Of a stretch of 64,000 nucleotides of DNA, positions 43,569 through 52,153 are shown piece after piece. The first letter of the stretch is position 1, and every line of letters starts with the position of its first letter. The DNA lies in the NCBI GenBank assembly GCA_009911035.1, contig QXWO01000006.1:1-64000 (forward strand). Direction: 5' to 3'. The notes beneath the pieces are model-generated. The model saw only the letters and a list, made by a program, of their open reading frames with translations. It did no database searches and was not told the origin of the DNA. The DNA comes from Lachnospiraceae bacterium. GTDB lineage: Bacteria > Bacillota > Clostridia > Lachnospirales > Lachnospiraceae. A program made the position numbers and the translations under genes.

Positions 43569-44072
43569 TTACCCTTCATCAAATAGAATCTCTTTTTCCG
43601 AAAGAAATTGGGTAAAATATCCATCCCAGAGTTTATCCGGGGTTTTGTCAGGAAGAAATGTATGAAAAGCGGTGGCAGTGATGCAGGTGAGCATACTGCC
43701 ATCGTATTTTATATTCAGCACAAAAGATTTGATGTCGGCCATCGTGACAGAAGCTTCCCCCTGTGCAAGAATCTGGGCGGTAAGCTCCGGCTTTAAATGA
43801 AGCACCAGTTTGAACCCTACAGGCGTCCGTTTCCCTTTGATCAAATCAAAGCATACGGAACGCATATTTTTCCATTCGGAAAACTCATAAGGCGGCAGAA
43901 TGTTGTCATCGTTGATGTCCCCTGTAAAAAAGGCCTTTTCAATGTGCCCGTCAATTATGAAAGTATTGTAGGTCGTGATAGACGCTTCTGCAAGGAGAAA
44001 ACTGTCAAAAGAATCCGAACCAAGTAATCTTCCCATAAAGTTTTTAATGTCTTTTATCTGGTATGCTTTCAT
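43569..44072 (-). CDS. DUF5721-like conserved protein
   Basis: A 167-residue soluble protein: MKAYQIKDIKNFMGRLLGSD, TFIIDGHIEKAFFTGDI, then KNMRSVCFDLIKGKRTPVGF and IKSFVLNIKYDGSMLTCITA. The pattern agrees with a conserved Lachnospiraceae family (DUF5721 from memory). The ATG at 44,072 follows AGGAG; a longer frame upstream runs antisense to the acetyltransferase and is not real. The function is unknown. Confidence 0.7.
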   Translation of the reverse strand: MKAYQIKDIKNFMGRLLGSDSFDSFLLAEASITTYNTFIIDGHIEKAFFTGDINDDNILPPYEFSEWKNMRSVCFDLIKGKRTPVGFKLVLHLKPELTAQILAQGEASVTMADIKSFVLNIKYDGSMLTCITATAFHTFLPDKTPDKLWDGYFTQFLSEKEILFDEG

Positions 44073-44162
44073 AAACGCTCCTGTTTTGTTATAATCTGTA
44101 TCAATGTTACTATCAGTATAAAGTTTCTGCGGTAAATTGCAAGTGAAAAAATGGAGATTATT

Positions 44163-44615
44163 ATGAGTGATGTAAAAATCAAACCAATTGAAGAAAAGGA
44201 TATGAAAGAAATTTACAGGCTCTATGGCGAGTTCGCGGCTTATGAAAAGCTGGAGGACTATTTTAGTGCATCTATGGAAGAAATGGGCAGGCTCATTTTT
44301 AAAGACAATCTGCTTCATATGCTGAAAGCGGAAAACGAAGGACAGATTGCAGGATTTGCGGCATATTACTATCAGGTGGTTTCCTTTCCGGCGAAAAAGG
44401 TGCTGTACCTGGAAGATATTTATGTGCAGAAGATGCACAGGGGAAAGGGGATCGGCAATCTTTTTTTGAAACGGCTTGAGGAAATTGCAAGGGAGAATGA
44501 CTGTCTGAAAATGTCATGGAAGTGCCTTGGGTGGAATCAGAGTTCCCGGGCTTTTTACGAACATATCGGGGCAAAACTGGATGAAGAATGGGTGACTTAT
44601 GAGAAGAAGCTGTGA
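44163..44615 (+). CDS. GNAT family N-acetyltransferase
   Basis: A 150-residue acetyltransferase. The acetyl-CoA loop is IYVQKMHRGKGIGNLFLKRL, followed by MSWKCLGWNQSSRAFYEHIG. These features place it with spermidine/diamine N-acetyltransferase-like enzymes (DIYV, RGKGIG, W-N). TGGAG lies 6 bases before the ATG at 44,163; a start 4 codons earlier is possible. It is divergent from the DUF5721-like gene. The substrate is not proven. Confidence 0.85.
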   Translation: MSDVKIKPIEEKDMKEIYRLYGEFAAYEKLEDYFSASMEEMGRLIFKDNLLHMLKAENEGQIAGFAAYYYQVVSFPAKKVLYLEDIYVQKMHRGKGIGNLFLKRLEEIARENDCLKMSWKCLGWNQSSRAFYEHIGAKLDEEWVTYEKKL

Positions 44616-44747
44616 TTAGATCACATAGATAAGTTAAAAAATAAAGGGGCATTCCATACGGCACCAAAAGATAATGGGCTGGAGCGTGTATATTTGCACT
44701 TGAGTATAAGAAAATAGCAAGTGCAGATATACAGGAAAAAATACGCT

Positions 44748-45170
44748 TCATGTAATTACCTTCTTTGCTTTACTTTGAAAAAGAAAATATAAGTTGATTC
44801 CAATAAAAATCAATATGTGGTCTTCATTATTTGTTAAATAACTAAAAAATGTTACATTGATATATGGCAAAACAACTATAAATGAAAGAACACATATATT
44901 TATGAATGTAAGTATTTTAACTGATTTACTTTGTATGGACTTAAGGTATCCAATATATATTACAGTAAATATTCCCGCAAGTATATTTATTAGCAGGCGG
45001 GCAATATAAATATGACCAATGCGATTTACAGAATAAGTAAATGCATTTTTGTACATTATTTTAAAACATATCAGACACAAAATATCTAAATAAGGAATTA
45101 GAAATATTAATATTACTAAAATGTGCTGGTGAAAGTTTATTTTTTTAATATTTGCCATTTTTATACCCAT
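44748..45170 (-). CDS. Four-span membrane protein, inverted paralogue B
   Basis: A 140-residue membrane protein nearly identical in its core to the one at 38,364-38,768: LIPYLDILCLICFKIMYKN, SVNRIGHIYIARLLINILAG and HILIFIGINLYFLFQ against the same positions there. It runs on the opposite strand, so the two form a 6.8-kb inverted pair. The start is either 45,170 (MGIKM) after AAAAGG or 45,158. The AT-rich composition again differs from neighbours. The function is unknown. Confidence 0.65.
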   Translation of the reverse strand: MGIKMANIKKINFHQHILVILIFLIPYLDILCLICFKIMYKNAFTYSVNRIGHIYIARLLINILAGIFTVIYIGYLKSIQSKSVKILTFINICVLSFIVVLPYINVTFFSYLTNNEDHILIFIGINLYFLFQSKAKKVIT

Positions 45171-45208
45171 GCCTTTTACGCAGATTAGAAATGATTTGTG
45201 TGTCTGAA

Positions 45209-45258
45209 CGGAACCGCAGGCCAGATTCCCCCAATGGAATTACTGATTTGCGGTTCCG
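45209..45258 (-). terminator. Hairpin downstream of trpS
   Basis: CGGAACCGCA and TGCGGTTCCG pair over 10 bases; a smaller ATTCC/GGAAT hairpin lies in the loop. No clear T run follows on the minus strand, so termination is possible but not certain. Confidence 0.4.
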
Positions 45259-45274
45259 GGAATAGAGTCAGGAA

Positions 45275-46357
45275 TTAAGAATATTTCTGGCTCTGTTCCG
45301 CAATCAGCGCATGATCGTCAAAGTAATTGATCTTCATGGCCTTTTTCACGTCGTCAAGGGTTTTGGACGCTGTTTCCCGTGCTTCCATACTGCCCTTGTG
45401 GAGGATTTCATAGACGCCGGGGATATCCTTTTCCCATTCTTTTCTTTTGGCGCGGATGGGGGCAAGTTCTTCCTGGAGTACTTTATTGAGAAATTTCTTT
45501 ACCTTTACGTCGCCCAGCCCGCCTCTGGTATAATGGGCTTTCAGTTCTTCCAGATTTGCATATTCAGGAAGGTATTCCGCAAACATACCGTCCTTACAGA
45601 AAGCATCCAGATAAATAAACACAGGATTGCCTTCCACCTGTCCGGGGTCAGAGACCTGCAGGTGGTTGGGGTCAGTGAACATGGACATAACCTTCTTGCG
45701 GACATCTTCTTCCGTGTCGGAAAGGTAGATGCAGTTATTTAAGGATTTGCTCATTTTTGCCTTGCCGTCAATGCCTGGGAGCCGCTGACAGGCCTTATTG
45801 TCAGGGAGGAGCACATCAGGCTCTACTAAAGCGTCGCCGTAAATGGAGTTAAATTTGCGCACGATTTCCCTGGTCTGTTCAATCATGGGAAGCTGGTCCT
45901 CGCCTACCGGGACAGTGGTTGCTTTAAAGGCGGTGATGTCTGCGGCCTGACTGATGGGATAGGTAAAGAAGCCTACCGGAATGCTGGCCTCAAAGTTACG
46001 CATCTGGATTTCGGACTTTACGGTAGGATTCCTTTGCAGTCTGGATACTGTCACAAGGTTCATATAGTAAAAGGAAAGTTCACACAGTTCGGGAATCTGG
46101 GACTGGATGAGCAGGGTGGACAGGGACGGGTCAAGGCCGCAGGATAAATAATCCAGAGCCACCTCGATAATATTCTGCCGCACCTTTTCAGGCTGTTCAG
46201 CGTTGTCCGTGAGTGCCTGGGCATCGGCAATCATAATAAAGATTTTATCGTATATACCGGAGTTCTGCAGTTCCACCCTGCGCTTGAGGGAGCCTGCATA
46301 ATGTCCTACATGAAGACGTCCGGTAGGTCTGTCACCGGTTAAAATTATTTTTGACAT
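45275..46357 (-). CDS. trpS: Tryptophan--tRNA ligase
   Basis: A 360-residue class I aminoacyl-tRNA synthetase. The HIGH-type motif is [13 protein letters not shown] and the KMSKS loop is [14 protein letters not shown]. The [20 protein letters not shown] and [16 protein letters not shown] segments are diagnostic of TrpRS. AAGGAG precedes the ATG. It stands alone. No T-box leader (AGGGTGG-type motif) was found in the 220-base upstream region. It charges tRNA-Trp in the cytoplasm. Confidence 0.93.
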   Translation of the reverse strand: MSKIILTGDRPTGRLHVGHYAGSLKRRVELQNSGIYDKIFIMIADAQALTDNAEQPEKVRQNIIEVALDYLSCGLDPSLSTLLIQSQIPELCELSFYYMNLVTVSRLQRNPTVKSEIQMRNFEASIPVGFFTYPISQAADITAFKATTVPVGEDQLPMIEQTREIVRKFNSIYGDALVEPDVLLPDNKACQRLPGIDGKAKMSKSLNNCIYLSDTEEDVRKKVMSMFTDPNHLQVSDPGQVEGNPVFIYLDAFCKDGMFAEYLPEYANLEELKAHYTRGGLGDVKVKKFLNKVLQEELAPIRAKRKEWEKDIPGVYEILHKGSMEARETASKTLDDVKKAMKINYFDDHALIAEQSQKYS

Positions 46358-46578
46358 GTCTGTTTACTCCTTTTACTGATTAATAAAAATTGTTTTTTAC
46401 ACACATTGCCTTTAAACATGTATTGTCCTTAAATATAGGTTGTCTTTTGGCAAAATGTCTGTCGGCTTTATTATACACTATCTGTGAAGAATTTCCTATC
46501 AGTTTTTTTAGTATAGATTTTGGCAGTGATATGGTATAAAATAGAAAAATGTAAGAAAATAATTCTGGAGCGGCCAAA

Positions 46579-47943
46579 ATGAAAATATTTAATAAGATAC
46601 ACAGTAAATTTGTAAAACTTACGTATGTGCGTATTATTGCCATGGGATATCTTATGGTGATACTGGCAGGGACACTCCTGCTTCTGCTTCCCATGTCCAC
46701 ATCGGCGGGAAAAAAGACAGGGGTTTTAACAGCACTTTTTACGGCGGCAAGTGCCACCTGCGTGACAGGGCTTGTAGTAGTGGATACGGGCACCCACTGG
46801 ACGGCTGTTGGACATCTGGTCATTATTACCATGATACAAATAGGCGGTCTTGGGTTTATGACTATGGGAATTCTTCTTGCCGTGGCGTTGAAAAAGAGGA
46901 TATCCCTGCGGGCCAGAGGTCTTTTGCAGGAAAGTATGAATTATATGCAGATGGGGGGGATTATCCGTCTGGTAAAGACGGCTTTCCTGGGGACGCTTTT
47001 GTTTGAGGGAGCAGGAGCCGTGCTTTTAGCGGCGCGTTTCATTCCGGTATTCGGTATTGGACGGGGGATACTTTACGGGTTTTTTCATTCCATATCCGCT
47101 TTCTGCAACGCGGGCTTTGACCTGATGGGAGGATATTCGGGAGAGTATTCTTCCTTCGTGGAATTTTATGGGGACATTCTGATCAATCTGGTGCTGATGG
47201 CGCTGGTTATTTTAGGCGGCATTGGTTTTTTTGTATGGAGCGATGTAAGGCAGAACAAATTCCATTTCAGAAAATATATGCTGCATACGAAAATCACGCT
47301 GGTGGTAACGGCTGTGCTTCTGGCAGGCGGGACGGTTTTATACTATCTGTTTGAAAATGAAAACCTATTGGCAGGCATGAGTGCCAAAGATAAGCTGCTT
47401 GCCAGCGCGTTCAGCTCCGTGACTGCCAGGACGGCGGGATTTAATACCATTGACACAGGAGGGCTGACCAACGCCTCGAAGCTTTTTACCATGGTGCTTA
47501 TGTTTATCGGGGGAAGCCCCGGCTCCACGGCAGGGGGGATCAAAACTGTGACCATGCTGGTGCTGGTGATTTATGTGTGGTCAAACCTCCGGGAGAGCAA
47601 GGGGGTCAATATTTTTCACAGGCGTCTGGACGACGATGTGATACGCAAGGCCAGTAATGTGGTGGTCATCAGCCTTCTGCTGGCGGTGGCGTCAATAATT
47701 TTTATCTGCTTTAAGCAGCCCTCACTTCCGGTGGAGGACGTGATGTTTGAGGTGTTCTCAGCAATCGGCACGGTGGGAATGAGCACAGGGCTCACCAGGG
47801 ATTTGTCCACCAGTTCCCGGATTGTGGTGATTCTGCTGATGTATTGTGGGCGTATTGGAAGCATGTCCTTTGCCCTGTCCTTTACAGAGCGGAAGAAGGT
47901 GCCTCCGGTGCAGATGCCGGTTGAGAAAATTATGATTGGTTAA
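46579..47943 (+). CDS. Potassium channel subunit KtrB/TrkH
   Basis: A 454-residue membrane protein with the four-repeat potassium-channel fold. Filter-like loops are visible as AASATCVTGLVVVDTGTHWT, ISAFCNAGFDLMGGYSGEY, VTARTAGFNTIDTGGLTNAS and FSAIGTVGMSTGLTRDLST. Length fits KtrB. The cytoplasmic gating partner KtrA lies 147 bases downstream. Together they import K+ with Na+ or proton coupling. Confidence 0.9.
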   Translation: MKIFNKIHSKFVKLTYVRIIAMGYLMVILAGTLLLLLPMSTSAGKKTGVLTALFTAASATCVTGLVVVDTGTHWTAVGHLVIITMIQIGGLGFMTMGILLAVALKKRISLRARGLLQESMNYMQMGGIIRLVKTAFLGTLLFEGAGAVLLAARFIPVFGIGRGILYGFFHSISAFCNAGFDLMGGYSGEYSSFVEFYGDILINLVLMALVILGGIGFFVWSDVRQNKFHFRKYMLHTKITLVVTAVLLAGGTVLYYLFENENLLAGMSAKDKLLASAFSSVTARTAGFNTIDTGGLTNASKLFTMVLMFIGGSPGSTAGGIKTVTMLVLVIYVWSNLRESKGVNIFHRRLDDDVIRKASNVVVISLLLAVASIIFICFKQPSLPVEDVMFEVFSAIGTVGMSTGLTRDLSTSSRIVVILLMYCGRIGSMSFALSFTERKKVPPVQMPVEKIMIG

Positions 47944-48018
47944 CTATTTGAAGAATTAAATATTATGATATTGCGATATTCTGGATGAGAGAGATGTTTT
48001 AGACAGGAAGGAGACAAG

Positions 48019-48077
48019 ATTGAAAATTGAAATTTTCAATCTACGTATTTGGGCCTATTCCCACATGGGAAGGGCCC
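48019..48077 (+). promoter_or_regulatory. Two hairpins upstream of ktrA
   Basis: First, ATTGAAAATT-GA-AATTTTCAAT, a perfect 10-bp palindrome (48,019-48,040). Second, GGGCC-TA-TTCCC paired with GGGAA-GGGCCC (48,051-48,077), ending 13 bases before the ATG. They may control ktrA translation or mark an operator; neither is proven. Confidence 0.45.
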
Positions 48078-48090
48078 ATGCGGGAAAGGT

Positions 48091-48783
48091 ATGGGTATAA
48101 AAATGAGATCGGTGTTGATTATAGGACTTGGGAGATTTGGGCAGCATCTGTGCAAGAACATGGTGGATATGAAGAATGAGGTAATGGTGGTGGATGTAAA
48201 GGAAGACAATGTGGAGGCGATGATGCCGATTGTCACCAATGCCCAGATTGGGGACTGTACCAATGTGGAGGTTTTAAAGAGCATCGGCGTCAACAATTTT
48301 GATATCTGCTTTGTCTGTATTGGGACTAATTTTCAGAGCAGTTTAGAGATTACGTCCCTGCTGAAAGAAAACGGTGCAAAGTATGTGGTCAGCAAGGCCA
48401 CTAGGGATATTCAGGCCAAGTTCCTTCTGCGCAACGGCGCAGACGAGGTCATTTACCCTGACAGGGATATTGCAGAAAAAGCGGCCATCCGTTACAGCTC
48501 CAGTCATGTATTCGACTACATTGAATTGAATGATGAATATTCTATTTATGAAATCCCGGTAGCGGAAGAATGGGTGGGCAGATCCATCAAAGAAGTGAAT
48601 TTCCGGGCCAAATATAAGGTCAGCATTCTGGGGATCAAGAGGGGTGAAAACACCAAACTTCTGCCCATGGCCGAGCATGAGTTCGACGAGAAGGAACATC
48701 TGATGGTAGTAGGAAGGATTGAAGACGTGGACCGGCTTCTTAAGAGATTCGATAATGACAAGAATAAAAAAAATCGCAGGTAG
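48091..48783 (+). CDS. Potassium uptake regulatory subunit KtrA/TrkA
   Basis: A 230-residue cytoplasmic protein. The RCK_N domain begins SVLIIGLGRFGQHLCKNM, with the nucleotide-binding glycines, then VMVVDVKEDNVEAMMPI and ATRDIQAKFLLRNGADEV. The C-terminal RCK_C domain includes IYEIPVAEEWVGRSIKEVNF and EKEHLMVVGRIEDVDRLL. The ATG at 48,091 follows GGGAAAGG; the frame opens at 48,049 but that part overlaps the hairpin. It gates KtrB, usually in response to ATP/ADP or c-di-AMP. Confidence 0.88.
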   Translation: MGIKMRSVLIIGLGRFGQHLCKNMVDMKNEVMVVDVKEDNVEAMMPIVTNAQIGDCTNVEVLKSIGVNNFDICFVCIGTNFQSSLEITSLLKENGAKYVVSKATRDIQAKFLLRNGADEVIYPDRDIAEKAAIRYSSSHVFDYIELNDEYSIYEIPVAEEWVGRSIKEVNFRAKYKVSILGIKRGENTKLLPMAEHEFDEKEHLMVVGRIEDVDRLLKRFDNDKNKKNRR

Positions 48784-49243
48784 GGTATGGCCCGACATGA
48801 AGGCGTCCGGGCTGGCGGGGGCAGTTTTTCTGGTTTATTACCAAATCGTACATTCTGTATTTGACGCATTCTGTCCTATGCTGGTGCTTACAGGGATTCC
48901 CTGTGCGGGATGCGGGCTGACAAGGGCTGCCCTCTATCTGCTCAGGGGGAAAGGGGTAAGGGCGGCACATATTAATCCGTCTATTTTCCTGATTTTATTT
49001 TTTTTGCTGTACTGCGGGTACTACCGCTACATGAAGGGAGAGAAGGTGAAAAGATTTGGCCTTGCCCTTGGTATTCTGGTGGCAGGGATGCTGGCGGTTT
49101 ATGGATGTGGAATGTACCGCTATTTTCCTGACAGGGCGCCTTATGTGTATCAGGGCAATAATGCGGCGGCCAGATGGGTTCCAGGATATGAACAGTGGAT
49201 GAGGGGCGTGCTGGCGGCGGTGCGAGGTGCGCGGGGAGGATGA
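48755..49243 (+). CDS. DUF2752 membrane protein
   Basis: A 162-residue protein with about three spans. The signature GIPCAGCGLTRAALYLL matches DUF2752, with its CxxC pair. Other spans are PSIFLILFFLLYCGYYRYM and LALGILVAGMLAVYGCG. It overlaps the end of ktrA by 29 bases, so the start at 48,755 (MTRIKK) is likely translationally coupled. The function of the family is unknown. Confidence 0.75.
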   Translation: MTRIKKIAGRVWPDMKASGLAGAVFLVYYQIVHSVFDAFCPMLVLTGIPCAGCGLTRAALYLLRGKGVRAAHINPSIFLILFFLLYCGYYRYMKGEKVKRFGLALGILVAGMLAVYGCGMYRYFPDRAPYVYQGNNAAARWVPGYEQWMRGVLAAVRGARGG

Positions 49244-49306
49244 TGGAGTCCGGCTTGTAGTATCATAATTAAGCACACTTATTTTTTCAATTGGAAGAGG
49301 TATAAG

Positions 49307-51004
49307 ATGGCAATGAAAGTAAAACTCCCTGTGGGGATTGAAAACTTTGAAGAAATACGTACGGCAGGATTTTATTATGTGGATAAGACGGGATTGATCA
49401 GGGACCTTTTGGAAAATTATGGAAAGGTAAATCTGTTTACACGGCCCAGGCGTTTTGGGAAGACGCTGAATATGAGTATGTTGAAATACTTTTTTGAGTA
49501 TGGACACGACAGAGGGCTTTTTAATGGGCTGGATATTTCAGGAGAAAAGGAATTATGTGACAGGTACATGGGAAATTTTCCGGTTATTTCTATCAGTCTA
49601 AAAGGAGTAGGAGGAAAAAGCATCGGTGCAGCCAGACGATGGCTGTGTTCCATTATTGGCAATGAAGCATTGCGTTTTTCTTTTCTTGCAGAGAGTGTTA
49701 ACTTGTCGGAAACAGAGCGTCAGCAGTACAAGAAGCTGATTGCATTAAGCGGGGATGGCAATTTTGCAATACCGGATGGGGGATTGGAGGAAAGCCTTTT
49801 CAGACTGTCCTGTCTTGTCCAAAAGCACTATGGGAAAAAGGTGATCATACTGATCGACGAGTATGACGTACCTTTAGATAAAGCATACCAGGCCGGATAC
49901 TATGATGAGATGGTGGACTTGATCAGAAGTATATTTAGTCAGGCGCTTAAAACCAATGACAGTCTTCAGTTTGCAGTTCTGACAGGCTGTCTTCAAATAG
50001 CAAAGGAAAGTATTTTTACAGGGCTCAACAACTTTAATGCAATGTCTGTCAGAGACGTACATTTTAATGAATATTTCGGATTTACGGACCGGGAAGTCAG
50101 GGAAATGCTGGCGTATTATGACAGAACGGAAAAGTACGCTGTCATTAAGGAATGGTATGACGGCTACCAGTTTGGAAATCTGGAAATATATTGTCCGTGG
50201 GACGTAATCAGTTACTGTTATGCGTTAAAGATGAATCCATCCGCCCCACCGCAGAATTATTGGGTAAATACCAGCAGCAATGATATTATCAGAAGGTTTG
50301 TAAGTAAGGCAAAAGGGGCAGCCAGAAATGAAATTGAGGTATTGATTGCGGGTGGGAGCATAAGTAAGGAAATATGGCAGGAGCTGACTTACCGGGATCT
50401 GGACTCTGATGTTGAAAATTTATGGGGAATCCTGTACACCACAGGTTATTTGACCCGGCATGGAGAAGACGCAGATGGCAGAACCAGCCTTGTGATTCCC
50501 AACAGGGAAATCCGTATGATTTTTATCAGGCAGATACAGGAATGGTTTAAAGAAGAAGCGGTAAGAGACAGTGAAAAATTAAAAAGATTCTGTAAGGCAT
50601 TTGAGGAGAATGACACCACAGCCATTGAGGAGGGATTTACTTCTTTTCTGAAAAAAACAATAAGTATCCGGGATACAAATGTAAAAAGAGAGAGGAAGGA
50701 AAATTTTTATCATGGTATTCTGCTGGGACTGCTGGGGAATATGGACGACTGGAGCGTTATGTCGAATGCAGAGGCAGGGGATGGTTACACGGATATTGCC
50801 ATAGAAATTGAGGAAAAAGAAACGGGTATTGTGATTGAACTAAAATATGCTGAAAATGCTGATTTTGAGACGGCATGCAGGAAAGCATTACAGCAGATCA
50901 GGGACAGAAACTATGAGGACCTGCTGATTCGGGATGGCATGCGGACTATTTACAGGTATGGCATCGCGTGCTACAAAAAGCGGTGTAAGGTCATTTCTGG
51001 ATGA
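49307..51004 (+). CDS. AAA-ATPase-like protein with PD-(D/E)XK nuclease domain
   Basis: A 565-residue protein of the AAA-ATPase_like/PDDEXK_9 architecture. The N-terminus is LPVGIENFEEIRTAGFYYVD, the P-loop is NLFTRPRRFGKTLNMSM, and Walker B is KVIILIDEYDVPLDKA. The C-terminal nuclease-like fold has YTDIAIEIEEKETGIVIELK with the D and ExK residues. GGAAGAGG precedes the ATG. Such proteins are abundant and often multicopy in gut Clostridia and Bacteroidetes; their role is unclear and may involve mobile DNA or defence. It is not flanked by defence genes. Confidence 0.85.
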   Translation: MAMKVKLPVGIENFEEIRTAGFYYVDKTGLIRDLLENYGKVNLFTRPRRFGKTLNMSMLKYFFEYGHDRGLFNGLDISGEKELCDRYMGNFPVISISLKGVGGKSIGAARRWLCSIIGNEALRFSFLAESVNLSETERQQYKKLIALSGDGNFAIPDGGLEESLFRLSCLVQKHYGKKVIILIDEYDVPLDKAYQAGYYDEMVDLIRSIFSQALKTNDSLQFAVLTGCLQIAKESIFTGLNNFNAMSVRDVHFNEYFGFTDREVREMLAYYDRTEKYAVIKEWYDGYQFGNLEIYCPWDVISYCYALKMNPSAPPQNYWVNTSSNDIIRRFVSKAKGAARNEIEVLIAGGSISKEIWQELTYRDLDSDVENLWGILYTTGYLTRHGEDADGRTSLVIPNREIRMIFIRQIQEWFKEEAVRDSEKLKRFCKAFEENDTTAIEEGFTSFLKKTISIRDTNVKRERKENFYHGILLGLLGNMDDWSVMSNAEAGDGYTDIAIEIEEKETGIVIELKYAENADFETACRKALQQIRDRNYEDLLIRDGMRTIYRYGIACYKKRCKVISG

Positions 51005-51054
51005 CTTTTCGATTACGTCTAGTGTGTGTTTGAAAGATGCACGCAAGACGGTGT

Positions 51055-51915
51055 CTATCTCATCCACCGTCCCGAAGCCCCGCAGGGCAGTATCAGCCCG
51101 CTTTCCTTCACCGGAATACCGATCTCGGAGGACATAACCTGTCCTCCCATTTTTTTGGCAATAGCGGAACTTAGCATATAGGTAAGCACCGCAGGCTGCA
51201 GGCCGGTGGTGTAGGAGTTGATCAGGAAAAACAGGGCGTCTTTGCTAAGGAGCTTTGAGGAAAGCTCAATAAAAGGGTAGATGCTGTCTTCCATTTTCCA
51301 TATTTCTCCTTTAGGGCCTCTGCCGTAAGAAGGCGGGTCCATAATGATACCGTCGTAGGTATTGCCCCGGCGGATTTCGCGTTCGACAAATTTTACGCAG
51401 TCATCCACAAGATACCGGATGGGGGCATCTCCAAGTCCGGAGACGGCGGCATTTTCTTTTGCCCAGGCCACCATGCCTTTGGAGGCATCCACATGGGTAA
51501 CACTGGCTCCGGCTGCGGCTGCGGAAAGGGTTGCGCCGCCTGTGTAGGCGAATAGGTTTAAGATTTTAACAGGGCGTTCGGCCTTCTTGATGATTTCGGA
51601 AAACCAGTCCCAGTTCACCGCCTGTTCGGGAAAAAGTCCGGTGTGCTTGAAGCTGAAAGGCTTCAGACGGAAGGTAAGGTTCCGGTAATGGATATTCCAT
51701 TCTTCCGGCAGGCTGAAAAACTCCCATTCCCCGCCGCCTTTGGAACTTCTGTGATAATGGCCGTTTAACTGCTTCCATTCAGGTGCCTTTTGGGGCGTGT
51801 TCCAGATGACCTGGGGGTCCGGGCGCAGAAGGATATACTTTCCCCAACGCTCCAGCTTTTCCCCGCAGGAGGTATCTATTACTTCATAATCTTTCCAGTT
51901 GTCTGCTATCCACAT
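51055..51915 (-). CDS. Class I SAM-dependent methyltransferase (RlmI/RlmK-like)
   Basis: A 286-residue methyltransferase. The SAM site is ILNLFAYTGGATLSAAAAG, then VTHVDASKGMVAWAKENA and IRYLVDDCVKFV. The catalytic-type motif is IIMDPPSYGRGPKGEIW, as in 23S rRNA cytosine or guanine methyltransferases of the RlmI/RlmK group. GAGGA precedes the ATG at 51,915; a longer frame to 52,104 lacks a site. The N-terminal PUA domain of RlmI is absent. The exact rRNA target cannot be told. Confidence 0.82.
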   Translation of the reverse strand: MWIADNWKDYEVIDTSCGEKLERWGKYILLRPDPQVIWNTPQKAPEWKQLNGHYHRSSKGGGEWEFFSLPEEWNIHYRNLTFRLKPFSFKHTGLFPEQAVNWDWFSEIIKKAERPVKILNLFAYTGGATLSAAAAGASVTHVDASKGMVAWAKENAAVSGLGDAPIRYLVDDCVKFVEREIRRGNTYDGIIMDPPSYGRGPKGEIWKMEDSIYPFIELSSKLLSKDALFFLINSYTTGLQPAVLTYMLSSAIAKKMGGQVMSSEIGIPVKESGLILPCGASGRWMR

Positions 51916-52092
51916 AATTTTTCCTCGTCTTTCTGTCATAAGGGGCAGGAAATCCCCACGCCAAAAATGATTGTTTCTGTGGGCTGTGAGCCGGGCGGCT
52001 GCAAGCCTGAGTATATTTTGCCGTGGATAGCTGCTATTGTCAATAGTCTGTTCCTGTGACGCTAAAGATCGTCCGAGGAAAATATCCGGCAG

Positions 52093-52121
52093 TTGTGCAA
52101 ACATTGTGCGCTGTGTATAAT
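52093..52121 (+). promoter_or_regulatory. Possible promoter of the ASKHA gene
   Basis: TTGTGC (52,093-52,098), a 17-base spacer and a perfect TATAAT (52,116-52,121), 32 bases before the ATG. Confidence 0.45.
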
Positions 52122-52153
52122 GTAATAAAAACAGGTTTTTTTAAGGCGCGGAT

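Noticed and set aside
43569-44438. 289-residue version of the DUF5721-like protein
   Set aside because: The extra N-terminal part runs antisense through the acetyltransferase and its promoter; AGGAG and the family start agree on 44,072.
46358-46578. T-box riboswitch before trpS
   Set aside because: The minus-strand leader has no AGGGTGG-type box and no specifier-like stem; only ordinary promoter-like sequence was seen.
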